Shown: positions 24,401 through 30,004 of the stretch, one piece after another
Layout: each line of letters begins with the position of its first letter
Position numbering within the stretch: position 1 is the first letter of the stretch
Source of the DNA: Actinophytocola xanthii
GTDB lineage: Bacteria > Actinomycetota > Actinomycetes > Mycobacteriales > Pseudonocardiaceae
Length of the DNA stretch: 64,000 nt
Direction of reading: 5' to 3'
Assembly (NCBI RefSeq): GCF_001921205.1
Contig: NZ_MSIE01000044.1
Coordinates: 48,914 to 112,913 of the forward strand
Notes under the pieces: generated by a model
Databases searched by the model: none
Told to the model about the DNA's origin: nothing
The model's input: the letters and a program-made list of their open reading frames with translations, nothing else
Program-made: the position numbers and the translations under genes

Positions 24401-27201
24401 TCGGCTACATGACCACCATCACCAACACCGGGGAGGCGCCGTTCACCTCGGTGACCGTGACCGACGCCCTGAACGGCCTGCTCGACGACGCGACCTACGG
24501 TGGCGACGCGGCCGCCACCAGTGGAACCGTCGACCTCACCGGGGCGGTGATGACCTGGGTCGGCGACGTCGCGATCGGCGAGACCGTGACTGTCACCTAC
24601 CACGTCCGGGTGAACGATCCGGATCTCGGCGACCGGGTGCTGGTCAACGCGGTTCGCTCGCACGTGCTCGGCAGCAGCTGCCCGCCGGAGGGGCCCGGCC
24701 CGTCCTGCCGGGCCTTCGTGACCGTGCTGGTGCCAGCCCTCGACATCTCGGTCACCGCGGACCGCACGACCGCGGCCCCCGGCGACGATGTCGGCTACAC
24801 GGTCAGTCTCACCAACACCGGTGATGTGCCCTACGACGACGCGGTCGTGACGACGGACCTCGCCGGTGTGCTGGACGACGCCACGTACAACGGCGACGCC
24901 GCGGCCACCGCGGGCACGGTGACCGCCACCGGCGAGCACCTGGTCTGGACCGGGGACCTGGCCGTCGGCGCGACCGTGGTCGTCACCCACACGGCCGCCG
25001 TCTCCGATCCGGCCGGCGGAAACCGCCTGCTCACCACGTCGGTCACCTCGTCGGCGCAGGGCAGCACGTGCGGCACCGCGCCGCCGTGCGTGAACAGTGT
25101 CGCGGTGCTGGTTCCCGGGCTGGAGGTGTCGGCGTCGGCCAGCCTCGCCGTCGCGACTCCTGGCGACGAGGTCACGGTCACCGTCAAGATCAGCAACACC
25201 GGCGAGAGCGGGTACACCGGGATCAGCGTGACCACCGACCTCGCCCGTGCCCTCGACGACGCCGACCTCACCGGCACCGCCACCGCGACACGCGGCTCGG
25301 TGACCACCTCGGCGCAGGTGGCGACCTGGTCGGGTGACCTGCCGGTGGGCGCGACGGCCCTGGTCCGGTTCTCGGTGACGGTGCGGAGCACCGGCCTCGG
25401 CGATCGGACGCTGTCGGCGACCGTCACCGCACCGGCACCCGGCAGCTCGTGCCGCGACTCCGCCGCCAACCCCGACTGCACGGCGACGGCGGCCGTGCTG
25501 GTGCCCCGGCTCGACATCACCACGTCCGCCAGCACACCGGCCACTCTCGCCGGGGGGACCGTGGACTACACCGTGACCGTCACCAACACCGGGGAGACCT
25601 ACTACAGCGGAGTGACCGTCACGAACACACTCGCCGATGCGCTGACCGACAGTCACTACAACGCGGATGCCGAGGTCGTTGTCGGCTCCGGGGTGCTCGC
25701 CTTCGACGGCGCCGCGATCACCTGGACGGGCGACCTCCCCGTCGGCGCCAGTGCGACGTTCACCTATTCGGTGACCGTGCACGACCCCTACAGCGGTGAC
25801 CACCTCATGATCAGCACGGTGACCTCCGACGCGCCGGGCAGCGGGTGCCGGCCAGGCTCCGGGTGCTCCGTCGCGGTACGGGTGCTCCGGCCCACGGTCG
25901 AGATCAGCATGGCCGCTGACACGACGGCCGCGACCGCGGGCGGCACAGCGAGGTTCACGGTGACGGTCGCCAACACCGGCGAGGTCCCCGACCAGCAGGT
26001 GAGCTTCGCGAACCCGCTGGCCGACGTGCTCGACGACGCGGCATACGGCGAGGACGCGGTCGCCAGCGCCGGCATGCTGACCTATGCCGGCGGGACGATC
26101 GGCTGGTCCGGGGTGCTCGACGTCGGGGAGGCGGCGACCGTCACCTATGCGGTGGCGGTGAACGACCCGGCGACCGGCGACCGCACCATGAACAACAGGG
26201 TGATGTCCGCTTCCGCGGGCGCCACCTGCGCCACCGGTTCCGGCCCGGGCTGCGCGGTCACCGTGCCGGTGCTGGTGCCCGCGCTGGACATCACGAAGAC
26301 GGCCGACGCGACGGAGGCGGCGGCGGGCGACACGGTCACCTACACCGTGACCGCGGCCAACAGCGGTGAGGCCGCCTACCCCGGGGTGGCGCTCACCGAC
26401 TCACTCGCCGCCGTGCTCGATGACGCGAGCTACAACGCGGACGCGACCGCCACCACGGGTACCGTGTCCTATTGGGACGGAATGGTCCGCTGGACGGGCC
26501 ACCTGCCGGTCGGCGCCATGGTCCGGCTCACCTACTCGGTGACCGTCCGGTCCGACGCGTCCGGCGACGGAGTCATGACCAACCGGATCGTGTCCGGAGC
26601 ACAGGGCAGCACCTGCTTCGACGGCAGCACGGACCAGCGCTGTGCCGCCACGACCACAACGACCAGGACGGCGGGCCCGCCGTCCGGTCCGCCGAGAAAC
26701 CCGTCCGGGCAGCCGTGGAACCCGTCCGGTCAGACAAAGAACCCGTCCGGTCAGCCGTGGAAGCCGTCCGGTCCGACAACGAACCCCCGCACCGGGGCAG
26801 GGGAGGAGGCGACGATGATCGGACTGACCGAGCTCACCCCGTCCTTCACGCTGTCCGGCCCGACCGACAGCGTGGTCACCGCGGAGGGTGCGGTCACGAT
26901 GAGGGTGACGACGAACAACCCGAACGGGTACGTGGTTTCCGTGCGTGCGGTGGACACGGTCCTCGCGGTGGGCACGCCGGACAACGACACCACCATCCCA
27001 GTAGGACGGGTGAGCGTCCGGGAACGTGGTACGAGCCAGTTCCACCGGCTCTCCGCCACCGTCCCGGTGGCCGTCCACCGCCAGAACACCCCGTCCGCGC
27101 CGGACGGGGACGTGCTCGGCAACGACTACCGGATCGACATCCCCTTCGTGCCGTCGGACAGATACTCGGCGACGCTCGAGTACGTCGTCGGCGTCCAGTG
27201 A
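15400..27201 (+). CDS. Giant secreted surface protein: lectin-like head, 21 DUF11-type repeats, WxL-like C-terminus
   Basis: 3933 residues; the start overlaps the preceding stop by 8 bases. Order: signal peptide (1-33); L-type-lectin-like head (~35-350, with HGIDLTFNSYQWGGSGGDGL and HGYLGIGFDVYGNF); a DUF11-like segment; an IPT/TIG domain (~488-588); two FN3 domains (~588-774); three putative-Ig repeats with the SLPPGL-x-L signature (~775-1037); 21 DUF11-type repeats of ~129 residues (~1037-3755); a Pro-rich linker with ~7-residue NPSGQ-type repeats; and a C-terminal domain like the small protein at 13963. Each DUF11 repeat has an LDDATY-type motif and a close pair of cysteines. No LPxTG or membrane anchor exists, so attachment probably relies on the WxL-like end or the DUF916-like partner. 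The likely role is a long adhesive stalk. Confidence 0.88.
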   Translation: MRRLLRRLCVMTITVGLFGTLSQVLAPTTAVAAGGTVVFQNSFSNRTVDGTGTITVPATPTGTNGACLTASGNTSTGPIYSCAGNVDVQGSGKLRFTGAANHQVGGMFGSTSIPTTHGIDLTFNSYQWGGSGGDGLSFTLTAADPVNPAPPTVTGHFGGSLGYSPYPGNGSNRPPDGLAHGYLGIGFDVYGNFSATPYSGSGCTNPPNFGSVVPNAVAVRGPGNGRVGYCPLTTTYNGTTASMVAMHASTRAAAKVPVQILINPTTGPFTSDSGVTVAANSYVVVVTGIGQQPRRLTGTLPAVPAGLYPSTSWLNANGVPKQLVMGLFSSTGAYTDVHEISDVRAKTFEAVPRLGVSTTSYAAATSQPGDPVNYKVSATVLKGVDEPGKVSLTQTVPTGVVPVGAFGTGWECARAVGRVITCTTTTAGFASGTALPVLNVVGIVTAAGVTASTVASSSLSRVSSPTGVSATDTTATTSTRPPGPANVVVSPSTGPVTGGGPVTISGTNLTGPATEVTAVEIGTADEQQTGNPVVLLPCPGAPASGCFSVSGDKLVISSMPARTSAVPVSVTVVTLGIAGAAGYVYADRPATPAAPTATAGISRATVSWSAPATNGSPITGYRLTRYLNGTSEGTTSYGATTSTTVTGLTPGGSYTFTVAAVNAYGTSDPSGPSTAAVPYALPDAPSVTALSAGTGSAVMSWTTPNGNGRPVTGYVVVPYVGSTAMAAQTFPGSATTRTVTGLTAGTAYTFTVAAQNVAGTGPASARSASVTPNRSPSITPSTPPSGEVGVPYHHQFGVTDGTAPHTWSVSAGSLPPGLTLDASTGLLSGTPGTAGTYSFTVRVLDASGQAATLAVTTTIAAAPGVTFTPPAGEVAVAYTAQPALTGGTGPFTWSVTSGSLPPGLSFSSSTGAITGTPATAGSFPLTIRVTDSFARTASAAATLTIVPQPAFTGATPPDGQVAVAYGHTMAVTGGAQPLSWSVTAGSLPPGLALNTATGALSGTPTTSGGYSFTVTVTDANGQTATRTATVEIAAGPLVITTSASGSSAAPGATVAYTITVENTGASAFAGVALTNSLQGVLDDATYNGNATATSGTLSYSAPTLRWTGNLAPGASVTIGYSVTVATTGGDRVLTGTVTSPTLGTNCAAGSDDARCAVAVTVPGLAIARSAGTGSTIPGNTVRLTTVITNSGRTPFPSVAVADSLAGVLDDATYNADATATTGSVSYNRPSLTWTGALAPGASATISYTVTVANPPAGDRVITATATSSAPGSACPATGSAAACTVAVNVLVPMLSITNSANSSAVTPGDTVAYTTTLVNTGETAYTGASVTVALAGALDDATYDGNATATAGSVVYDAGSSRLTWTGNLAVGTTVVITTSLTVRSPAGGDRTLTTLATSAEPGSTCRPAAPQPSCATTVQVRVPALTVAATTDVSTASPGDVVVYTVTATNSGQTAYTGASLGAALGGLLDDATYNSDLAATRGSASIAGGRLSWTGDLAIGASATITYSVTVRDPPTGDRTLGLTVASPTAGSNCRSGSTGPSCTTTVRVLVPGLAIGMTTGVTTTTPGSVLRYTLTVTNTGETTYVDLPVTVDVDSLVDDADYNFDASVSAGKLVIRPDGTVGWIGSIAPGTTVTGSMSFTVRPARAGDRIMAAVLTADVPGSNCRTGSTDPGCRTSVTVLVPGLTITKTAATTTAAPGDTVGYTISVTNDGETDQPSAAFADDLARVLSDAVYAEDATATTGAVSYDGTVLRWTGPLARGESVTVTYSVTVRDPDPGDKTMVNTVVSQAPGNNCPSGGTDPRCTATVRVLVPALTLAQVADAATTVPGATVGFTVTATNSGTAALPAARFDVDLAGLLDDAVDNGGATAGTGTVSISGSTLTWTGELAVGAATTVRYSATVRAEDAGDDLVGTTLTSRTPGSGNCATGGTDTRCATVVPVARLVMEVATSEGTVTPGSALRMTATFTNTGRVPYTGITVHNPRADTSDDAYPNGDQTATAGSLSLTPSSIMWTGSIPVGGSVVATGTMTVRDPATGNRVITATMTTTAPGANCAPGGTDPRCTSRAVVVEPVLVLGTSASATSVDPGGTVDYTTTVANPGPVAYSSASAIISLAGVLGKATYNGDAVTTLGSLTPSPTALTWTGPLAIGETATITYSVTAETAPGADKALVTSVSSTTAGSTCPPSGGGGACRGTVLILTPALTIVQTAGLSTATLGATVGYSIRVTNSGQTTYPAATLSAELAGLLDDATYTGDATATAGTVGVSDDVLSWSGALAPGAAATVTYSVTVDNPAAGDGRMVTAITSSTPGANCLSGGTDTRCTSNTPIVNSVSLTFTKTADVAAAAAGDRIVFTVTATNASEVDEDVEFTDPLADILDDATYGGDASATAGSPTVADDELTWSGTVPAYGTVTVSYSVTVDDVPGGNSTLSGTVTSASIPSSNNCGPTTPDARCTATVRVAALVVEQRYDAASTTPGSVVRLTVTLTNTGQMPYEGITVTSSLADVLDEATPNGDQTASSGVLGMTATAVTWTGDIAVGEVVTITGTLTVHDAVTGDRELVGVTVTDTLGANCRPGGTDPRCTASLPVLLPGLTITKSADATAVAPRVPVTHTITIANTGETSYTDIAVTDSMAGVLDDATYGGDATATAGALSFDSPALTWTGDLPVGATATVTYSVTPGTTGDKIMVDTVSSPAAGSSCPVAGTGQACRTTVAVLTPALAITSATSSATTAPGATVGYTVTATNVGQTPYDQATLEVALDDVLDDATYGGDATATTGAVRVSDGTLTWTGDLGHLATVRISYSVVVDATVAGNFRLAQTVVSGELGSTCLDGAGDSRCTTSVPVAGLRIVNSADTASATPGSVVRTTITATNIGQVSYVDAEVSLDMAGALDEAAYNGDARAGSGSVTLSTSSETLTWTGDLAVGETVVITVSLTVNLPPFVDKRVTAVVTTAAAGSNCPAATPDAVCRTSVGVLTPDLAVHTVADARAVTPGSTVGYMTTITNTGEAPFTSVTVTDALNGLLDDATYGGDAAATSGTVDLTGAVMTWVGDVAIGETVTVTYHVRVNDPDLGDRVLVNAVRSHVLGSSCPPEGPGPSCRAFVTVLVPALDISVTADRTTAAPGDDVGYTVSLTNTGDVPYDDAVVTTDLAGVLDDATYNGDAAATAGTVTATGEHLVWTGDLAVGATVVVTHTAAVSDPAGGNRLLTTSVTSSAQGSTCGTAPPCVNSVAVLVPGLEVSASASLAVATPGDEVTVTVKISNTGESGYTGISVTTDLARALDDADLTGTATATRGSVTTSAQVATWSGDLPVGATALVRFSVTVRSTGLGDRTLSATVTAPAPGSSCRDSAANPDCTATAAVLVPRLDITTSASTPATLAGGTVDYTVTVTNTGETYYSGVTVTNTLADALTDSHYNADAEVVVGSGVLAFDGAAITWTGDLPVGASATFTYSVTVHDPYSGDHLMISTVTSDAPGSGCRPGSGCSVAVRVLRPTVEISMAADTTAATAGGTARFTVTVANTGEVPDQQVSFANPLADVLDDAAYGEDAVASAGMLTYAGGTIGWSGVLDVGEAATVTYAVAVNDPATGDRTMNNRVMSASAGATCATGSGPGCAVTVPVLVPALDITKTADATEAAAGDTVTYTVTAANSGEAAYPGVALTDSLAAVLDDASYNADATATTGTVSYWDGMVRWTGHLPVGAMVRLTYSVTVRSDASGDGVMTNRIVSGAQGSTCFDGSTDQRCAATTTTTRTAGPPSGPPRNPSGQPWNPSGQTKNPSGQPWKPSGPTTNPRTGAGEEATMIGLTELTPSFTLSGPTDSVVTAEGAVTMRVTTNNPNGYVVSVRAVDTVLAVGTPDNDTTIPVGRVSVRERGTSQFHRLSATVPVAVHRQNTPSAPDGDVLGNDYRIDIPFVPSDRYSATLEYVVGVQ
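18508..26660 (+). repeat. Array of 21 coding repeats of ~388 bp (DUF11-type)
   Basis: Counting from LVITTSASGSSAAPG to LDITKTADATEAAAG, 21 units each open with a short beta strand, a P-G-x-x-V motif and Y-T-x-T-x-x-N-x-G. They continue with L-D-D-A-T-Y-x-x-x-A-T, W-T-G-x-L-x-x-G and a Y-S-V-T-V strand. Each closes with two cysteines about 6-10 residues apart and an L-V-P-x-L-x-I link into the next unit. Repeats are diverged but recognisable in DNA, so copy number could change by recombination. Confidence 0.85.
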
Positions 27202-27233
27202 CCACCGAGCACCCGGAAAGGCGAGGAGCAGAC

Positions 27234-27863
27234 GTGAACCTCCGACATCGGCTGGGTACCCGAACCACCCTGCTGGCCGTGCTGACCGTGCTGCCCGCGG
27301 TGGCGCTGGTCAGCGGCGCCGCGTCGGCCGAGCTCCCGCCGCAGCTGAGCATCGCGGTCGACAACGAGCGAACCGAGGTCGAGCCGGGCGACACGCTCGA
27401 CTACACCGTGACCGTCCGGAACCTCGGCGCCACCGAGGTGAAGGCCCTGCTCGTGACACAGACCGTGCCAACCGGACTGAGGTTCGAGTCCGCGGACCCC
27501 GCCGGCGCCACCGACGCCGACGGCATCACCTGGACGGTGGCGCTGAAGGCGAACGGAGAAGCCACGGTCCGGTCCCGGATGACCGTTGTGGCCACACCTC
27601 CCGAGCTGCTGCGCCTCGCGACCGTGGCGTGTGCGAGGCTGACCGGGAACGACCCACCCATCGTCTGCGCCGCCCACACCGCCCAACTTCCCGCCGCGGC
27701 CTCCCGGACCGCGAGCCAACCGGCCGCCGACAGCGGCCTCCCGGTGTGGCAGATCGCGGCAGGGGCCGCGGCGCTGGCCGTCGCGACCGCCGTCGCGGTG
27801 TTCCTGCTCGTCCGCCGCAGGCGGAAGCCGGGTTCCGGCACGGCGGGCCGGGAAACCGGCTGA
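27234..27863 (+). CDS. Single-DUF11 membrane-anchored surface protein
   Basis: 209 residues from GTG 27234 (GAGGAG upstream). Signal peptide ending ...LVSGAASA, then one DUF11-type domain (LSIAVDNERTEVEPGDTLDY; VTVRNLGATEVKALLVTQTV; PTGLRFESADPAG). A flexible Ala/Ser-rich segment follows, with two Cys (ATVACARLTG and PIVCAAHT). The protein ends in a transmembrane helix (IAAGAAALAVATAVAVFLLV) and RRRRK. It is the last gene of the surface operon, 32 bases after the giant protein, whose repeats share its fold, so a dock or terminator for the stalk is a reasonable guess. Confidence 0.75.
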   Translation: MNLRHRLGTRTTLLAVLTVLPAVALVSGAASAELPPQLSIAVDNERTEVEPGDTLDYTVTVRNLGATEVKALLVTQTVPTGLRFESADPAGATDADGITWTVALKANGEATVRSRMTVVATPPELLRLATVACARLTGNDPPIVCAAHTAQLPAAASRTASQPAADSGLPVWQIAAGAAALAVATAVAVFLLVRRRRKPGSGTAGRETG

Positions 27864-28038
27864 CCGCCGCTACCCCGGTACGGTCAGGAGATCCTCCGGC
27901 GTAGGTGTCGCTGCCGAGGCCACGGGCCGGTGCTCGGCGAAGGCAGGACGGTCGCTGGAAACGGATGCCGGCGGACGGTGTTACCGCCGTCGCGTGTAGT
28001 CGAGGAATCGGTTGGCCGTCACCCGGGTCTGCCTGTAA

Positions 28039-28679
28039 TCACGTCCGACGGCGTCCTGTCCGCGCGGGCACAACGGCCAGCGCTGGTCCGTCGGCCTGTA
28101 CTTCGCAGCCTTGCGGCCGGAGGAAGCTGTCGCACTGCACAAGCACAGTCTGGTATTGCCGGGAATCGGGGTGGGAGAACTGGTGATCGAGCGAGCCGAG
28201 CCACATGCGGGTCGGATATGGACCGACGAGGGTACGAACCGAGACGTGCGAGGGCTCAAGCATCGGGCTCGCGGGGAGAGCCGGCCGGTTCCCTGTCCTC
28301 CGGAGCTGACCGAGATGCTTCGGCAACACCTGGACGACTACGGCACGACTGCTGACGGCCGGATCTTCCGTGGGGAACGGACAGCGGGGGAGCTCCCGAA
28401 GATCACGATCAGACGAGCATGGGACCGGGCGAGGCGTGAGGTCTTCACACCGGAGGTGTACGCCACAGCTCTGGTGCGGACTCCCTACGACCTTCGCCAC
28501 GCGGCGGTGTCGACCTGGCTCAACGGTGGCGTACCGCCGACGAGGTTGCCGAGTGGGCGGGGCACTCCGTCGAGGTTCTGCTGGGCACCTATGCCGCCTG
28601 TCTGGACGGCTCGGACGCCGCCGTGCGGCAACGGGTCCAGGAGGCGCTGGGGCACACTCGGCCCGGCCCTGCCCGGTAG
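28039..28679 (+). pseudogene. Tyrosine recombinase (integrase), N-terminally truncated and frameshifted
   Basis: The C-terminal catalytic half survives. RWSVGLYFAALRPEEAVAL carries the first catalytic Arg, and TPYDLRHAAVSTWLNGGV the H-x-x-R box. After an indel near 28533 the frame shifts and continues DEVAEWAGHSVEVLLGTYA (second His and catalytic Tyr) to a stop at 28677-28679. There is no N-terminal arm-binding domain: the frame closes at 28036. It points at a tRNA-Arg gene 133 bases downstream, the usual arrangement for actinomycete integrative elements. Neither a relaxase nor replication genes remain nearby. Confidence 0.82.
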
Positions 28680-28752
28680 CCAACTTTCGGCACGTATTCG
28701 GCACAGACGGCCGACGACCACCGAAAACACCCGGACGCCACCGGATATACAG

Positions 28753-28791
28753 CAAGGCCCTTGACCGCCTCAGCGCTGGTCAAGGGCCTTG
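28753..28791. terminator. 14-bp perfect hairpin between integrase remnant and tRNA-Arg
   Basis: CAAGGCCCTTGACC (28753-28766) and its exact complement (28778-28791) flank an 11-base loop. It lies just past the 3' end of the minus-strand tRNA-Arg and of the plus-strand integrase remnant. It probably ends tRNA transcription; read on the minus strand it is followed by only a few T residues. Confidence 0.6.
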
Positions 28792-28811
28792 TTCGTGCTG
28801 GTCAGGACTGG

Positions 28812-28884
28812 TGCCCCCGGCAGGATTCGAACCTGCGACACCCGCTTTAGGAGAGCGGTGCTCTATCCCCTGAGCTACGAGGGC
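28812..28884 (-). tRNA. tRNA-Arg (anticodon CCT)
   Basis: The minus strand folds as a cloverleaf: acceptor GCCCTCG paired with CGGGGGC (one G-T pair) and discriminator A; D arm with GCTCAGGGGATAGAGC; anticodon stem CCGCT/AGCGG with loop CTCCTAA, giving anticodon CCT (codon AGG); and T arm with GGTTCGAATCC. CCA is not encoded. The neighbouring integrase relic suggests that this tRNA 3' end was an attachment site. Confidence 0.95.
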
Positions 28885-28929
28885 TGCACCGCACAGGGTA
28901 GCGGGTCCCGACCCGATCCGACGCAGGGC

Positions 28930-28957
28930 TTGACTTGATTAACGCCAGCGTTAATAG
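28930..28957 (+). promoter_or_regulatory. Promoter and palindromic operator of the ArsR-type gene
   Basis: TTGACT (28930-28935) and TAATAG (28952-28957) form a good -35/-10 pair with 16-base spacing. The perfect palindrome ATTAACGC-CA-GCGTTAAT (28938-28955) fills the spacer. The -10 is so close to the GTG at 28966, with no Shine-Dalgarno sequence, that the mRNA is probably leaderless. Autorepression by the ArsR-type protein is the natural reading. Confidence 0.65.
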
Positions 28958-28965
28958 TTACCCGC

Positions 28966-29292
28966 GTGCTCACGCAACTGGACCACGTGCTCGGCGCCCT
29001 TGCCGAGCCCGCCCGCCGCCAGGTCATCGACCTCCTCCGGGCCGGACCACGCCGCGCCGGCGAGCTAGCCGACGCTGTCGACATGACCGGCCCCGCCATG
29101 AGCCGGCATCTCCGCGTCCTGCGCACTACGGGCCTCGTCGAGGTCGTCTCGCTGGAAAGCGATGCCCGGGTCAGGGTGTACCGCCTCCGCCCGGAGCCCT
29201 TCGTCGCCTTGCGCGCCTGGTTGGACCAGGTGGACGCGTTCTGGCGTGACCAGCTCGACTCCTTCGCCGACCACGTGGCGAACGATGCGTGA
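28966..29292 (+). CDS. ArsR-family winged-helix repressor
   Basis: 108 residues: LDHVLGALAEPARRQVIDLL, RRAGELADAVDMTGPAMSRH (recognition helix) and LRVLRTTGLVEVVS form a standard ArsR winged helix. The C-terminal RLRPEPFVALRAWLDQVDAFW helix is typical of the subgroup that sits with AHSA1/SRPBCC genes. No metal-binding Cys cluster is present. The next gene starts within this one (8-base overlap), so they are translationally coupled. Confidence 0.88.
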   Translation: MLTQLDHVLGALAEPARRQVIDLLRAGPRRAGELADAVDMTGPAMSRHLRVLRTTGLVEVVSLESDARVRVYRLRPEPFVALRAWLDQVDAFWRDQLDSFADHVANDA

Positions 29293-30004
29293 CGAAGCGG
29301 GCGCGATCGTCGAGGTGGGGATCAGGCCCGGCGACGCCTTCGAGGTCTTCACCCGGGACACCGACAAGTGGTGGCGCTCGGACCGCTCGATCACCGACCA
29401 CGCCGGTCCGCTCCGGTTCGACGGGGACAGGGTGCTCGCGGGAGACGGGACCGAGGTCGGCCGCGTGCGGGTCTGGGAGGCCGGGCCTCGGCTGGTGTTC
29501 AGCTACGGGGGCGGCCAGGCCGAGGTCGAGGTGCGGTTCGAGGAGATCCCCACCGGCACGCGGGTCGTGCTGCGGCACTACGGGTGGGATGCCAGCGCAC
29601 CTGGACCCTGGGCGTCCGTGCTCGCGGGCTTTGCCCGGCACTCGCTGGAGCGCGTCCTGTTGGCGCGCATCGGGGACTTCCTCGACGCTATCGGGAACGG
29701 GGACGCCGCCTTCTTCGAGCGGAACCTCACCGACGACGCCCTTCTCATCTTTCCCGGCGGCACGTACACCAAACAGCAGTGCGTCGCCGAGATGAGTGAC
29801 CACCCGCCCTACGTCAAGTACGACATCGAGGAGTCCTGGATTGTCCATCTTGGAGAGTCGACCGCGGTGATCAGTCATCGGGCCCGGATTATGCATGCGG
29901 GCAATGCCGCCGAGCGGTCCATTGTGGTCACATCGGTGCTTGTGCGTGAGGATGACGGTTGGCTGATGGCGCTGAACCAGTGGACGGCGGGAGACGAGAA
30001 CTGA
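29285..30004 (+). CDS. Fusion of an AHSA1/SRPBCC domain and a SnoaL/DUF4440-like domain
   Basis: 239 residues. The N-terminal half (residues ~5-130) is an AHSA1-type lipocalin-like fold: FEVFTRDTDKWWRSDRSITD, ARHSLERVLLARIG and VEVRFEEIPTGTRVVLRH. The C-terminal half (~135-239) is an NTF2-like domain: FFERNLTDDALLIFPGGTYT, YDIEESWIVHLGESTAVISH and the closing LNQWTAGDEN. Both folds bind hydrophobic small molecules; no reaction can be assigned. It begins 8 bases before the ArsR stop and shares one base with the glyoxalase gene, so the three form one operon. Confidence 0.8.
   Translation: MRDEAGAIVEVGIRPGDAFEVFTRDTDKWWRSDRSITDHAGPLRFDGDRVLAGDGTEVGRVRVWEAGPRLVFSYGGGQAEVEVRFEEIPTGTRVVLRHYGWDASAPGPWASVLAGFARHSLERVLLARIGDFLDAIGNGDAAFFERNLTDDALLIFPGGTYTKQQCVAEMSDHPPYVKYDIEESWIVHLGESTAVISHRARIMHAGNAAERSIVVTSVLVREDDGWLMALNQWTAGDEN

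Noticed and set aside
17722..25803. A 2693-codon open frame antisense to the DUF11 repeats
   Set aside because: It is a by-product of the GC-rich repeat codons: Arg/Gly/His-rich, no domains, and exactly repeats the period of the sense gene.
15400..27201. Giant gene as a polyketide or peptide synthetase
   Set aside because: Signal peptide, Cys-paired beta repeats and lectin/Ig-like domains; no carrier, condensation or ketosynthase motifs.
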